Positions 27,953 to 36,573 of a DNA stretch of 64,000 nucleotides are shown here, in pieces (position 1 is the first letter of the stretch; the number at the start of each line of letters is the position of its first letter). Under the pieces are notes generated by a model. The model did no database searches, was not told the DNA's origin, and saw only the letters and a program-made list of their open reading frames with translations. Source of the stretch: Kribbella sp. VKM Ac-2568 (GTDB taxonomy: Bacteria; Actinomycetota; Actinomycetes; Propionibacteriales; Kribbellaceae); the NCBI RefSeq assembly GCF_004345365.1, contig NZ_SLVF01000006.1:186001-250000 (forward strand), given 5' to 3'. The translations under genes and the position numbers were made by a program.

Positions 27953-28608
27953 TGGCGCGACGGCTGGAACCGCTCACGCTCGCCAATCTCGACGAGCTAC
28001 CGGTGCCATGCCGTTCTTGCGTCTTCTGGGAGCTCGATCCGGTCGCAGCGGGCCATGCCGGCCGCAACGGCGACACCGGCCTCGAGAAAGAGGCGTGGCT
28101 GTCCCAACTGCTGCTCGACTGGGGTACTGCGGGGGTGGTGCTGACCATCGACGACGAGCCGGCGGGATTCGCGATCTACGCGCCGGCGTCCTACCTCCCG
28201 AGGATCCAGGCGTTCCCGACCGCGCCGGTCAGCCCGGACGCCGTAGTACTGGCGACGGGGCGGATCCTGCCGCGGTACCTCGGGTTGGGCCTGGGCAAGA
28301 TCCTCGTGCAAGCCGTCGCGAAGGACGTGTTGAAGCGGGGCTTCCGGGCGGTGGAGGCATTCGGCGACTCACGCTGGAACGGCCCGGGCTGTGTCTGGCC
28401 TACCGATTTCTTGCAGGCGGTCGGTTTCGGCGTAGTACGGGACCATCCTCGCAATCCGCGGCTGCGGCTCGACCTTCGCTCGACAGTCACCTGGCGCAGT
28501 GAGATGGAGGCGGCTGTGGAGCGTCTGATGGGCGCGATCAGGCCCGAACCGTCCCCGCCCAGGCCGGTCACCGTGCGGGACGCCGTCATCCGCGAGTCCC
28601 ACCGATAG
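27952..28608 (+). CDS. GNAT family N-acetyltransferase
   Basis: 218 residues from an ATG overlapping the preceding stop. The acetyl-CoA binding region is recognisable: LATGRILPRYLGLGLGKILV followed by KRGFRAVEAFGDSRW; the N-terminus RRLEPLTLANLDELPVPCRSC and VFWELDP are typical of a GNAT group found near parB in actinobacteria (the mycobacterial Rv3916c position). Substrate unknown. The C-terminal ~40 residues are Pro/Arg-rich. Confidence 0.85.
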   Translation: MARRLEPLTLANLDELPVPCRSCVFWELDPVAAGHAGRNGDTGLEKEAWLSQLLLDWGTAGVVLTIDDEPAGFAIYAPASYLPRIQAFPTAPVSPDAVVLATGRILPRYLGLGLGKILVQAVAKDVLKRGFRAVEAFGDSRWNGPGCVWPTDFLQAVGFGVVRDHPRNPRLRLDLRSTVTWRSEMEAAVERLMGAIRPEPSPPRPVTVRDAVIRESHR

Positions 28609-28627
28609 CCCGGACAAGGAGAACGTG

Positions 28628-29005
28628 ATGGTGTACCGCGTTCTCGCGGATCTGGTGATGGTGATCCATGGCGCCCTGCTCGTGTTCTTCGTCATCGGCG
28701 GGTTCCTGGCCTGGCGGTGGCCGCGGCTGATCTGGGCGGTTCTGTTCGTCGCGGTGTGGAACCTGGCCATCGTGATCCTGGACTTCGGCTGCCCGGTGAC
28801 GGCGTTGGAGAAGTACTTCCGCCGCATGGGGGGCGAGCAGCCGTACCAGGCCGGCTTCATCGAGCACTACCTGGACGGCAGGATCTGGCCGGAGGGCGCC
28901 ACCCCGACGGCGGAGAAGATCGGCTTCGCCCTCCTAGTGGTGTCGTATGTCGGCTTCTTCGTGATCAGGCATCGCCGCAAGGCGCGCGTGACTGCCGCTC
29001 CCTGA
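28628..29005 (+). CDS. DUF2784 family membrane protein
   Basis: 125 residues; ATG chosen over a GTG three bases earlier because GGAG is six bases upstream. Four hydrophobic segments: VLADLVMVIHGALLVFFVIG, LIWAVLFVAVWNLAIVIL, and a last one IGFALLVVSYVGFFVI. The DUF2784 pattern of an N-terminal VxxIHxxxVxF, GCPVTALEKYFR and YLDGRIWPE is present. Function unknown. Confidence 0.9.
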   Translation: MVYRVLADLVMVIHGALLVFFVIGGFLAWRWPRLIWAVLFVAVWNLAIVILDFGCPVTALEKYFRRMGGEQPYQAGFIEHYLDGRIWPEGATPTAEKIGFALLVVSYVGFFVIRHRRKARVTAAP

Positions 29006-29026
29006 CGGACAACCAGGGGAGGTTCA

Positions 29027-29752
29027 GTGGAGACCCCGACGTGGCTGGGCCGGGTGATCCCCATACTTGAAGGCGTGCCCCGCACCAGAGCCGTCGTCGC
29101 CGCGCCAACACCGGTCGAGAGCTATCTCGCCGAGCTGAGTCGTGCGCTCAGTGGACCGCGCCGCCGCAAGGCCGACCTGATGGCGGAGGCACACGACCAC
29201 CTGGTGGACGCCACCGAGGCGTTCGAGGCGGACGGCCTGAGCAGGTCGGAAGCCGAGCGCCGGGCCGTACTGGATTTTGGTGACCTCAGTGAGGTCGTGC
29301 CGGGCTACCGGGCGGAGCTCGGGATCGCGCAGGGACGGCGTACGGCGGTGATGCTCTGCCTCGTCATGCTCGCCCAGCCGATCGTCTGGCAGGAGGGTGT
29401 GTGGGCGTGGACGCAGCATCCCGAGTCCGCGAACGCCTTCGTCGCCCTGATGAACCAGCTCGTGATGGTGGTCGGCGTGCTCGCGATCGCCGGCGCCGTA
29501 CTGGCACTCGTCGCGACAGCCCTGGGGCTGCGCTATCCGGCGGTGCGGGACCGGGCGACCCGGATCACGGCGATCTTCGCGCTGATCAGCTGCGTGCTGG
29601 TCGGCGGGATCTCGATCTGCCTGGGCGCCTCGAGCAACGAGCTCCACGGCTCCGCCCTCGGCGGCCTGTCGGTGGTCGGCGCCTTCGTACTGCTTCCGCT
29701 GAGCCTGGTCACCCGCTCGGCTCACCGCTGCCTCCGCCTGACGCTCGCCTGA
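29027..29752 (+). CDS. HAAS-type permease-prefix membrane protein
   Basis: 241 residues from a GTG with GGAGG four bases upstream; a second GTG 16 codons later is possible. The soluble N-terminus (YLAELSRALSGPRRRKADLM, EAHDHLVDATEAFEADGLSR, EAERRAVLDFGD) is the HAAS-like domain that typically partners PadR regulators; four hydrophobic segments follow. Unlike the usual PadR-HAAS operon, the PadR gene here is convergent, ending 24 bp away. Confidence 0.82.
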   Translation: METPTWLGRVIPILEGVPRTRAVVAAPTPVESYLAELSRALSGPRRRKADLMAEAHDHLVDATEAFEADGLSRSEAERRAVLDFGDLSEVVPGYRAELGIAQGRRTAVMLCLVMLAQPIVWQEGVWAWTQHPESANAFVALMNQLVMVVGVLAIAGAVLALVATALGLRYPAVRDRATRITAIFALISCVLVGGISICLGASSNELHGSALGGLSVVGAFVLLPLSLVTRSAHRCLRLTLA

Positions 29753-29776
29753 GCCAGCCTGCGGTGCCCTGGCGAT

Positions 29777-30103
29777 TCAGGTGGTGCGGGGCTTCAGCAC
29801 GCCCTCGATGACCGTCCGGAAGGTCTCCCAATCGCCTCGACCGGCCGCGAGCATCTTCTGTCCCGCGGACGTGAGCTGGTACGTACGGCGCTTTCGGCCG
29901 CCGACGGTGCTCCACTCGCTGGCCAGGTAGCCGGCGCGCTCCAGACGCCGCAGAGCCGGGTACAGCGTCCCGGTCGGCAGGTCTAGCTCGCCGCCGCTGC
30001 GCTCCAGCAACGCCTCCATGATCGCGTAGCCGTGCAGGGGCTCCTGCTCGACCACCGCCAGGATCATGGGGTCCAGGTGTCCCCGGAGCGCATCCGCCTT
30101 CAT
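29777..30103 (-). CDS. PadR family transcriptional regulator
   Basis: 108 residues. Winged-helix PadR sequence: GHLDPMILAVVEQEPLHGYA, LPTGTLYPALRRLERAGYLA, GRKRRTYQLTSAGQKMLA. The short C-terminus suggests the small PadR-s2 class. It faces the MMPL exporter gene across an 87-bp gap that contains an 8-bp-arm palindrome overlapping the likely promoter, so it most probably represses the exporter and itself. Confidence 0.92.
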   Translation of the reverse strand: MKADALRGHLDPMILAVVEQEPLHGYAIMEALLERSGGELDLPTGTLYPALRRLERAGYLASEWSTVGGRKRRTYQLTSAGQKMLAAGRGDWETFRTVIEGVLKPRTT

Positions 30104-30143
30104 GTAGGCAGTCTACCCATAGAGGTGTTATCGTCGATAGACG

Positions 30144-30164
30144 ACATGTAGAGACGCTACATGT
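30144..30164. promoter_or_regulatory. Probable PadR operator
   Basis: Perfect inverted repeat ACATGTAG (30144-30151), AGACG, CTACATGT (30157-30164) in the padR-MMPL gap. A weaker copy, ATGTAG-GCAGT-CTAC, overlaps the padR start codon at 30103-30117 with the same five-base spacer. Confidence 0.8.
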
Positions 30165-30190
30165 AGGCGTGCGACTCTGGAGGGGACGAG

Positions 30191-32377
30191 ATGACCGACG
30201 ACCGTGGAAGGCACCGCGGTGGGCTGCTGCATCGGGTGTCCGGATGGGCGATGCAGCACGCCGGAGTGGCGGTGTTCCTGTGGGTTCTCGTCCTCGTCGG
30301 CGTGACCGTGGGGTCGACGCTGGTCGGGAACGCCTACCGGGACGAGAACTCCCTGCCCGGCACGGACTCGCAACGCGTCATCGACGTCTTCCGCGAGCAC
30401 CAGCCGGGAGGCGAGACGGACTCGGTCCAGATCGTCCTGCACGACGAGGACGGCTTGACGCTGCCCGCTACCAAGAGCCAGATCACTGGGATGCTCGCGG
30501 AGGTCGGCAAACTCCCGCATGTCGCCGCGGTCGCGGATCCCTTCACCGCGAAAGGCTCTCTGTCGACCGACGGCAGTACGGCGTACGCGACTGTCGACCT
30601 CGACGTGGCAGCCGTGGACATGCCGCTGGCGGACGTGCGAACGATCATCGACAAAGCCCAGGGGATCGCCAAGGACGGCCTGCAGGTGGAGGTCGGCGGA
30701 GACCTGGCCCGCAGCGCGGCCGAGAGCGCGGGTGGCGCGGCCGAAGGCGCAGGAGTCCTTGCTGCGTTGGTGATCCTGGTCTTCCTGTTCGGCTCGTTGC
30801 TGGCGGCAAGCCTTCCGCTGTTGACGGCCGTGTTCGCTGTCGGCAGCACGCTCGGCCTGCTGGTACTCGCCTCCCACGTGTTCACGATTCCCAGCTACAC
30901 AGCCCCGGTGATGATGCTGGTCGGCCTGGGCGTCGGCATCGACTACGCGCTGCTGATCTTCTCTCGCTACCGCAGCGAACTCCTGAAGGGCGCCGACCGA
31001 CCCAAGGCAGGCCGTATCGCCCTCGACACCGCGGGCCGATCGGTACTCTTCGCCGGCTGCACAGTCGTCATCGCGTTGCTCGGTCTACTGGCACTCGGGC
31101 TCGGTTCCCTGCAGGGGCTTGCGCTCGGCGTGACGGTCACCGTGTTGATGACGATGCTCGCCGCAGTGACCTTGCTTCCGGCCCTGCTGGCCCTGTTCGG
31201 CAAGAGGATCGAGCGCAGCGTCCGCAAGCACGCGGCCAAGTCGCGTCGTCAGCCGGGGGACGGCTGGCGGAGGCTCGCGACTCGCGTCCAGCGCGGTCCC
31301 TGGGTGCCGCTCGTCCTCGGAACGCTTGCTCTCGTGGCACTCTGTCTGCCCGCACTGGACATGCGGCTCGGATTCGCCGACGCAGGCACGGACGACCCGG
31401 CCAAGACCAGCCGCAAGGCGTACGACCTGCTGGCGCAGGGATTCGGCCCCGGCTTCAACGGTCCGCTCATCATCGTCTCGGAGGGGGACCAGACGACCGC
31501 GGAGGCGCTGGGCCGCAAGCTGGCAACAGATCCAGGTATCGCGGCCGTCACTCCGCCGCAACTGATGGCGGACGGCAAGGTCGCGACCGTGATGGCGTTC
31601 CCGAAATCCGCGCCCCAGGACGAGGCGACCAGCGACCTGGTGCATCGGCTGCGCGAGGAAACCCTTCCCCAGTTGGCGGCTGAGACCAATGCGACCTATC
31701 TCGTCGGCGGCACCACCGCAGCGGCCGACGACTTCGCCGGAGCGGTGAGCAAGCGGCTGCCGATCTTCGTGCTCGTCGTGGTCGGCCTGTCCGCGCTGCT
31801 GCTGATGACGGTGTTCCGGTCGATCCTGATCCCGCTCAAGGCGGCGGTGCTCAACCTGCTCAGCATCGGCGCATCGCTCGGGGTCATCACCCTGGTCTTC
31901 CAGCAAGGCTGGTTCGGCGCGCAGCAAGGGCCGATCGAGGCGTTCGTGCCGGTGATGATCTTCGCGATCGTGTTCGGCCTGTCGATGGACTACGAGGTCT
32001 TCCTGATCTCCCGGATCCACGAGGAGTGGCGGCGTACAGGTGATGCCAGGGAAGCGGTCCGGGAAGGGCTGGCCAACACCGGCAGCGTGATCACGGCCGC
32101 GGCGGCGATCATGATCGTGGTCTTCGGGGCGTTCCTGCTCAGTCCGGACCGGATGCTGAAGCAGTTCGGTCTCGGGCTGGCGGTCGCGGTGCTGCTCGAC
32201 GCGCTGCTGATCCGCTGCGTGATCGTGCCCGCCGTACTGCGGCTGATGGGCACCCGCGCCTGGTGGTTGCCGCGCTGGCTCGACCGGATCCTCCCCACCG
32301 TCGCCCTCGAACGCGAGGAACCGGTGGATGACGAGCCGAGCGAGGCAGAACTCGTCGGCTCGGAGGTCAGACGGTGA
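30191..32377 (+). CDS. MMPL family RND transporter
   Basis: 728 residues from an ATG with AGGGGA upstream. Twelve hydrophobic segments in the two-halved RND pattern: one N-terminal (AGVAVFLWVLVLVGVTVGST), external loop ~50-175, five helices including MMLVGLGVGIDYALLIFSRY, a second external loop ~395-510, and a second helix block with FGLSMDYEVFLISRIHEEW. The paired GxDYxLF/S-R segments carry the proton-relay Asp-Tyr pairs of MmpL proteins. Exports lipids or drugs; the divergent PadR suggests drug-inducible efflux. Its 3' end overlaps that of cwlM by 11 bp on the opposite strand. Confidence 0.93.
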   Translation: MTDDRGRHRGGLLHRVSGWAMQHAGVAVFLWVLVLVGVTVGSTLVGNAYRDENSLPGTDSQRVIDVFREHQPGGETDSVQIVLHDEDGLTLPATKSQITGMLAEVGKLPHVAAVADPFTAKGSLSTDGSTAYATVDLDVAAVDMPLADVRTIIDKAQGIAKDGLQVEVGGDLARSAAESAGGAAEGAGVLAALVILVFLFGSLLAASLPLLTAVFAVGSTLGLLVLASHVFTIPSYTAPVMMLVGLGVGIDYALLIFSRYRSELLKGADRPKAGRIALDTAGRSVLFAGCTVVIALLGLLALGLGSLQGLALGVTVTVLMTMLAAVTLLPALLALFGKRIERSVRKHAAKSRRQPGDGWRRLATRVQRGPWVPLVLGTLALVALCLPALDMRLGFADAGTDDPAKTSRKAYDLLAQGFGPGFNGPLIIVSEGDQTTAEALGRKLATDPGIAAVTPPQLMADGKVATVMAFPKSAPQDEATSDLVHRLREETLPQLAAETNATYLVGGTTAAADDFAGAVSKRLPIFVLVVVGLSALLLMTVFRSILIPLKAAVLNLLSIGASLGVITLVFQQGWFGAQQGPIEAFVPVMIFAIVFGLSMDYEVFLISRIHEEWRRTGDAREAVREGLANTGSVITAAAAIMIVVFGAFLLSPDRMLKQFGLGLAVAVLLDALLIRCVIVPAVLRLMGTRAWWLPRWLDRILPTVALEREEPVDDEPSEAELVGSEVRR

Positions 32378-33494
32378 GTTGCCCGAAGCGGAGCATGCCG
32401 GTGGCGGCGTCCTGCTCCGGCGGCAGGTAGACGCGCTGGATCGCGACCACGATGGCCTCCGCGATCACATCGCGGAAGGCCGGGTCGGCGAGCCGGGCGG
32501 AGTCGTGGGGGTTCGTCACATAGCCGATCTCGAGCCGGACCGCCGGCATCTTCGTACGCCGCAGCAGGTCCCAGGTCTTCTGGTGGGTCCGGCAGTTCAG
32601 CAGGTCCGTGCGCGCCACGATCTCGCGCTGCACCAGGCCGGCGAACTGCTCGCCCACGCTGGAGGAGGCACCATGCAGATCGGTGCCGTAGTAGTACGTC
32701 GCGACGCCCTGTGCCTCGGGGTTCATCGACCCGTCGGTGTGCAGGGACACGCAGAGATTGGCGTCCGTCTCGTTCGCGAACGCAGCGCGGGCCAACTCGT
32801 CCGGCCCCTGGTCACGCCCCCGCGAAAGATAAGCCCGTACTCCGGTCGCGCCCAGGCGGCCTTCGATCCGGGAGGCGAGGTCGTAGGCCACGTCGGACTC
32901 CCGCAGGCCGAAACCTTCCCAGCCGTAGTCGAACCCGCCGTGGCCCGGGTCGATCACCACGGTCTTGCCGGACAGCCGCGGTCCGGCGGCGCGAACTGCC
33001 TCGTTGGCGCGCAGCGCGTCGGGCCTGCCACCGGTCGCCATCGGGCGGATCCGCTGCAGGGCCTTGAAGGTGGACGGGCCGCAAGTGCCGTCGGCCGGCA
33101 GGCCCATGTTGCGCTGGAACTCGGTCACCGCGCGCTGGGTGTCCGCTCCGAAGATGCCGTCCACCCGGGCGACGGCGAAGCCCAGTTCCTGCAGTTTCGC
33201 CTGCAGGGCCTGGACGTCGTCGCCGGTGAGCGGGTGCGAGACGACGTACGTGAGCAGCCGGTCACCCAGCCGCCAGCGCGCGTCGTCGAGCGCCCGGTAT
33301 GTCTGCGGGCCGACGATCCCGTCGATCATCAGCCCGCGTTGCTGCTGGAACCCCCGCACGGCGCGGGCGGTCGCTTCGTCGTAGACGTAGAGATCGCCCG
33401 GCTCCAGCAGGCCGAGCCGCTGGAGCTTCCCGATGATCTCGGCGACGGCCTCACCGCTGTCGCCGATTCGATACAGGCCGTGCGCGGCTTCCAT
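32367..33494 (-). CDS. cwlM: CwlM-like peptidoglycan-binding N-acetylmuramoyl-L-alanine amidase homologue
   Basis: 375 residues. Two PG_binding_1 repeats (residues ~8-70 and ~88-150, each with a GIVGPQT / GIFGADTQ-type turn) precede an amidase_3 domain (from ~174) that keeps the zinc ligands: IDPGHGG, ESDVAYDLA, SLHTDG and LEIGYVTN. Adjacent trxA, trxB and sigM match the mycobacterial Rv3915 locus, whose CwlM acts in the cytoplasm as a regulator of MurA when phosphorylated; no signal peptide is present here either, so the regulator role is plausible. Catalytic ability cannot be judged. Confidence 0.9.
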   Translation of the reverse strand: MEAAHGLYRIGDSGEAVAEIIGKLQRLGLLEPGDLYVYDEATARAVRGFQQQRGLMIDGIVGPQTYRALDDARWRLGDRLLTYVVSHPLTGDDVQALQAKLQELGFAVARVDGIFGADTQRAVTEFQRNMGLPADGTCGPSTFKALQRIRPMATGGRPDALRANEAVRAAGPRLSGKTVVIDPGHGGFDYGWEGFGLRESDVAYDLASRIEGRLGATGVRAYLSRGRDQGPDELARAAFANETDANLCVSLHTDGSMNPEAQGVATYYYGTDLHGASSSVGEQFAGLVQREIVARTDLLNCRTHQKTWDLLRRTKMPAVRLEIGYVTNPHDSARLADPAFRDVIAEAIVVAIQRVYLPPEQDAATGMLRFGQLTV

Positions 33495-33545
33495 CAGTGC
33501 TCCTTACCGTGCGGCGGATCGTCCCTCGCAGGACGTCAAACAGTC

Positions 33546-33875
33546 TCAGCCGGTGAAGTCGGCCAGTTCCTTCAGCAGCGCGGCCTTGGGCTTGGCGCCG
33601 ACGATGGACTTGGCGAGCTCACCGTTCACGTAGACGTTGATGGTAGGGATACCGGTAACGCGGTAGTTGCTCGGGGTGACCGGGTTCTCGTCGACATTCA
33701 TCTTCAGGAAGGTGAGCTTGTCGCTGTGCTCACCCGCGAGCTCCTCCAGGATCGGGGAGACCTGGCGACACGGCCCGCACCACTCCGCCCAGAAGTCGAC
33801 CAGCACAGGCTTGTCGCTCTTCAGCACGGTGGTGTCGAACTCGGCGTCGGTGACGGCATTCATCTTCTCGCCCAC
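33546..33875 (-). CDS. trxA: Thioredoxin
   Basis: 109 residues from a GTG with AGGAGA seven bases upstream; the frame extends upstream but without coding character. The active site is WAEWCGPCRQ, with the cis-proline region GIPTINVYVNGE. Reduces protein disulfides; reduced by the TrxB encoded 32 bp upstream. Second gene of the trxB-trxA-cwlM run. Confidence 0.97.
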   Translation of the reverse strand: MGEKMNAVTDAEFDTTVLKSDKPVLVDFWAEWCGPCRQVSPILEELAGEHSDKLTFLKMNVDENPVTPSNYRVTGIPTINVYVNGELAKSIVGAKPKAALLKELADFTG

Positions 33876-33907
33876 GGGCGTATCTCCTTCAGGTGGTTTG
33901 TGTGAGG

Positions 33908-34894
33908 TCAGACAGAGACAGGCTCGGTGGCCGCAGCGGCCGCGGCGCCCGCCCCGTACTCCAGCGTCGCCAGGTAGCGCTCGGCGTCGAGGGCGGCGGA
34001 ACACCCGGTCCCGGCGGCCGTGACGGCCTGCCGGTAGGTGTGGTCGACCAGGTCGCCGGCGGCGAAGACACCCGGCAGGTTGGTGTTGGTCGAGCCGCTC
34101 TGCACCAGCACGTAGCCATCCTCGTCCAGGTGCACCTGGCCCTTGACCAGCTCAGAGCGCGGGTCGTGACCGATCGCGATGAACAGCCCGGTGACCGGCA
34201 GTTCGCGGGTCTCACCGGTGACGGTGTCGTTCAGCGTGATCCCGGTCAGCTTCTCCTCGCCGTGGATCGCGGCCACCTCGGAGTTCCAGGCGAACTCGAT
34301 CTTGTCGTTCGCGAAGGCCCGCTCGGCCATGATCTTCGACGCGCGCAGCGCGTCGCGGCGGTGCACGATGGTCACCTTGTCCGCGAACCGGGTCAGGAAG
34401 GTCGCCTCCTCGATGGCGGTGTCGCCACCACCGACGACGGCGATCTCGTGCTGACGGAAGAAGAACCCGTCACACGTCGCACACCAGGACACTCCGTGCC
34501 CGGACATCCGCTCCTCGTGCGGCAGCCCCAGCTTCCGGTAGCCCGAACCCATCGCCAGGATCACGGTGTGGGCGCGGTGCTGGGTGCCCGCGGAGTCGGT
34601 GACCACCTTGATGTCACCGGTCAGGTCGACCTCGACGATGTCGTCGGGGACCAGCTCGGCGCCGAACCGCTCGGCCTGAGTCCGCATCTCGTCCATCAGC
34701 GCCGGGCCCATGATGCCCTGCGCGAAGCCGGGGTAGTTCTCCACCTCGGTGGTCGTCATCAACGCACCACCCGCGGTGACGGAACCTTCGAAGACCAACG
34801 GCGCCAGCTGGGCACGCGCGGCGTACACCGCGGCCGTGTATCCGGCCGGGCCGGAGCCGATGATGATGACGTTGCGGACTTCTGCCTCGCTCAT
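33908..34894 (-). CDS. trxB: Thioredoxin reductase
   Basis: 328 residues from an ATG with GGGGA eight bases upstream. FAD motif [18 protein letters not shown] at residues ~8-25, redox-active disulfide WCATCDG, NADPH motif [15 protein letters not shown], and C-terminal FAD-binding [19 protein letters not shown]. Uses NADPH to reduce thioredoxin. The frame continues 33 codons upstream but has no ribosome site there. Confidence 0.97.
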   Translation of the reverse strand: MSEAEVRNVIIIGSGPAGYTAAVYAARAQLAPLVFEGSVTAGGALMTTTEVENYPGFAQGIMGPALMDEMRTQAERFGAELVPDDIVEVDLTGDIKVVTDSAGTQHRAHTVILAMGSGYRKLGLPHEERMSGHGVSWCATCDGFFFRQHEIAVVGGGDTAIEEATFLTRFADKVTIVHRRDALRASKIMAERAFANDKIEFAWNSEVAAIHGEEKLTGITLNDTVTGETRELPVTGLFIAIGHDPRSELVKGQVHLDEDGYVLVQSGSTNTNLPGVFAAGDLVDHTYRQAVTAAGTGCSAALDAERYLATLEYGAGAAAAAATEPVSV

Positions 34895-35015
34895 GCAGGT
34901 GTTCCCCGGTCTCCTCGAGACGATCATTACGTCGTACTCAACGGATCCTAGAGGCCGACCATTCCCACGGTACCCATCGCCCGCGCCGAGCACACCGGGG
35001 GCTCACCGGCTGGAG

Positions 35016-35777
35016 TCAGCGATTGCGAAGCGTCACCGTGGTGTCGTAGAACGGGGTGGCAACGCCCCCTGATCCGCTACAGCCGGTGACCACGGAGAGC
35101 TGGATGTCCTGTGGGGAGCCGCCTGGCAGCCCGATCACCGTCGCCCGCTTGCCGTCCACCTTGGCCGGCTGGACGAGCCGGAGCTCCGAACCGGGACGCC
35201 CGGCCGCGAACACGCGCGCGCACTGGATCTCGTCGCTGCTCCCGTGCAGGACCGGGCCGTTGGAGTTCTCCAGCCACTTCTGCGCATTGGGACCCACCTG
35301 GTCGGTGGTCATCGACGGCACCTCGCCGGCCGGCAGCGTCGGGTTGATCCCGGCGGCGCCCTCGTTGCTGTGGTCCGCCGTGCTGACCACGACACCCACG
35401 CCGACGGCGGCGATCACGATCACCCCGGCCGCGGCGAGCACCAGCTTCGGCAGATGGCGGCGCGGCTCCTCGCGGAGCTGGACCAGGGAGTGCACGCCGA
35501 CGGTGGAGGAACGCAGTACGGACTCGGAGACGATCACGGCGTCGAGGTGCTCGGCGATGTCGGTCGGCATCGGGATGTCCGCGCGGCCCTCGTCGGCGAG
35601 GTCCTCGGTCAGCTGCACCAGCGCGTCGTACGTCTGCTGGCAGTCCGGACAGGCCTTCACGTGTTCACGAGCGCGATGCGCCTCGGGCGCGGGGAGCAGG
35701 TTCTCGATCAGGTCGGCGATGGTGTCCGTATCCAGGTGTTCCAGGTGCTCACTGGTCGGCAGACCGGAATCGGTCAT
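35016..35777 (-). CDS. Zinc-binding anti-sigma factor (RsmA-like)
   Basis: 253 residues. The N-terminal cytoplasmic part has the ZAS motif H39-x3-C43-x2-C46 (HVKACPDCQQ), one transmembrane segment lies at ~110-132 (KLVLAAAGVIVIAAVGVGVV), and a ~120-residue external domain with two Cys follows. Position directly after sigM matches the SigM/RsmA pair of mycobacteria, so it most likely holds SigM inactive until a redox or envelope signal. Confidence 0.92.
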   Translation of the reverse strand: MTDSGLPTSEHLEHLDTDTIADLIENLLPAPEAHRAREHVKACPDCQQTYDALVQLTEDLADEGRADIPMPTDIAEHLDAVIVSESVLRSSTVGVHSLVQLREEPRRHLPKLVLAAAGVIVIAAVGVGVVVSTADHSNEGAAGINPTLPAGEVPSMTTDQVGPNAQKWLENSNGPVLHGSSDEIQCARVFAAGRPGSELRLVQPAKVDGKRATVIGLPGGSPQDIQLSVVTGCSGSGGVATPFYDTTVTLRNR

Positions 35778-35889
35778 CGGGAACTCGCCTCCTCACGGGA
35801 GGTCCGCAGAGTGGTCATCGGTGAAGTACTCCGGTAGGCGATCGCAACGAGGTCGCGGCTGAGCGACCTCGCTGAGACGGGATGCCCGG

Positions 35890-36573
35890 TCATTCGGTTC
35901 CCACGGATTCGGCGGCAGTTTTCGCCGGTACGTCGGAGCCGCCGCGGGTGGTCTGCCAGTGCCGGAGCAAAGGGAGCAGCCGGGCGCGACCTCGGGCGCA
36001 GCGGCTCTTCACGGTGCCCGGCGCACAGCCGAGGATGGCGGCCGCCTCCTCGATCGAGTAGCCCTCCATGTCGACCAGCACGAGGGCGCTGCGCTGGTCG
36101 GAGTTGATCTGCTTCAGCGCGTTCAGCACATCGAGCCGGCGCTCGCGCACCTCGGCCGGGTCGTCCTTGGCGGGCCCGGCCAGCTCGGCGGCGCGGTCCT
36201 CGTCCTCCGGCAGCGGGTCGGCCGCCCGGACCTGGCGACGACGGATCCGGTCCAGGCAGGCGTTCACCACGATCCGGTGCAGCCAGGTGGTCACCTTGGC
36301 GTCGCCCCGGAACGAGTCGGCCCGGCGGAAGGCGGAGATGAACGCCTCCTGCAGCGCGTCGGCCGCCTCCTCGGGCTCGCCCAGGGTGCGGATCGCGACC
36401 GCCCACATCCGGTCCCGGTGCCGCTTGACCAGGATTCCGAACGTGTCCGGGTTGCCGGCCACGTGCAGCCGGAGCAGCTCGTGGTCGTCCATCGTTTCGT
36501 ACCCGGCCGGCCGCGCGCCCAGCCCGTCGGCCGGGGGGCCGCCGGCGCCGATCCGGGTGATATCAGAGGTCAT
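35890..36573 (-). CDS. sigM: ECF RNA polymerase sigma factor SigM
   Basis: 227 residues. Region 2 (LRLHVAGNPDTFGILVKRHR, AADALQEAFISAFRRADSFR, TTWLHRIVVNACLDRIRRR) and region 4 (NSDQRSALVLVDMEGYSIEE, AILGCAPGTVKSRCARGRAR) of ECF sigma factors are complete. Flanked by its anti-sigma gene and by the pseudokinase gene it overlaps by four bases (ATGA). In related bacteria SigM responds to oxidative and cell-wall stress. Confidence 0.95.
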   Translation of the reverse strand: MTSDITRIGAGGPPADGLGARPAGYETMDDHELLRLHVAGNPDTFGILVKRHRDRMWAVAIRTLGEPEEAADALQEAFISAFRRADSFRGDAKVTTWLHRIVVNACLDRIRRRQVRAADPLPEDEDRAAELAGPAKDDPAEVRERRLDVLNALKQINSDQRSALVLVDMEGYSIEEAAAILGCAPGTVKSRCARGRARLLPLLRHWQTTRGGSDVPAKTAAESVGTE

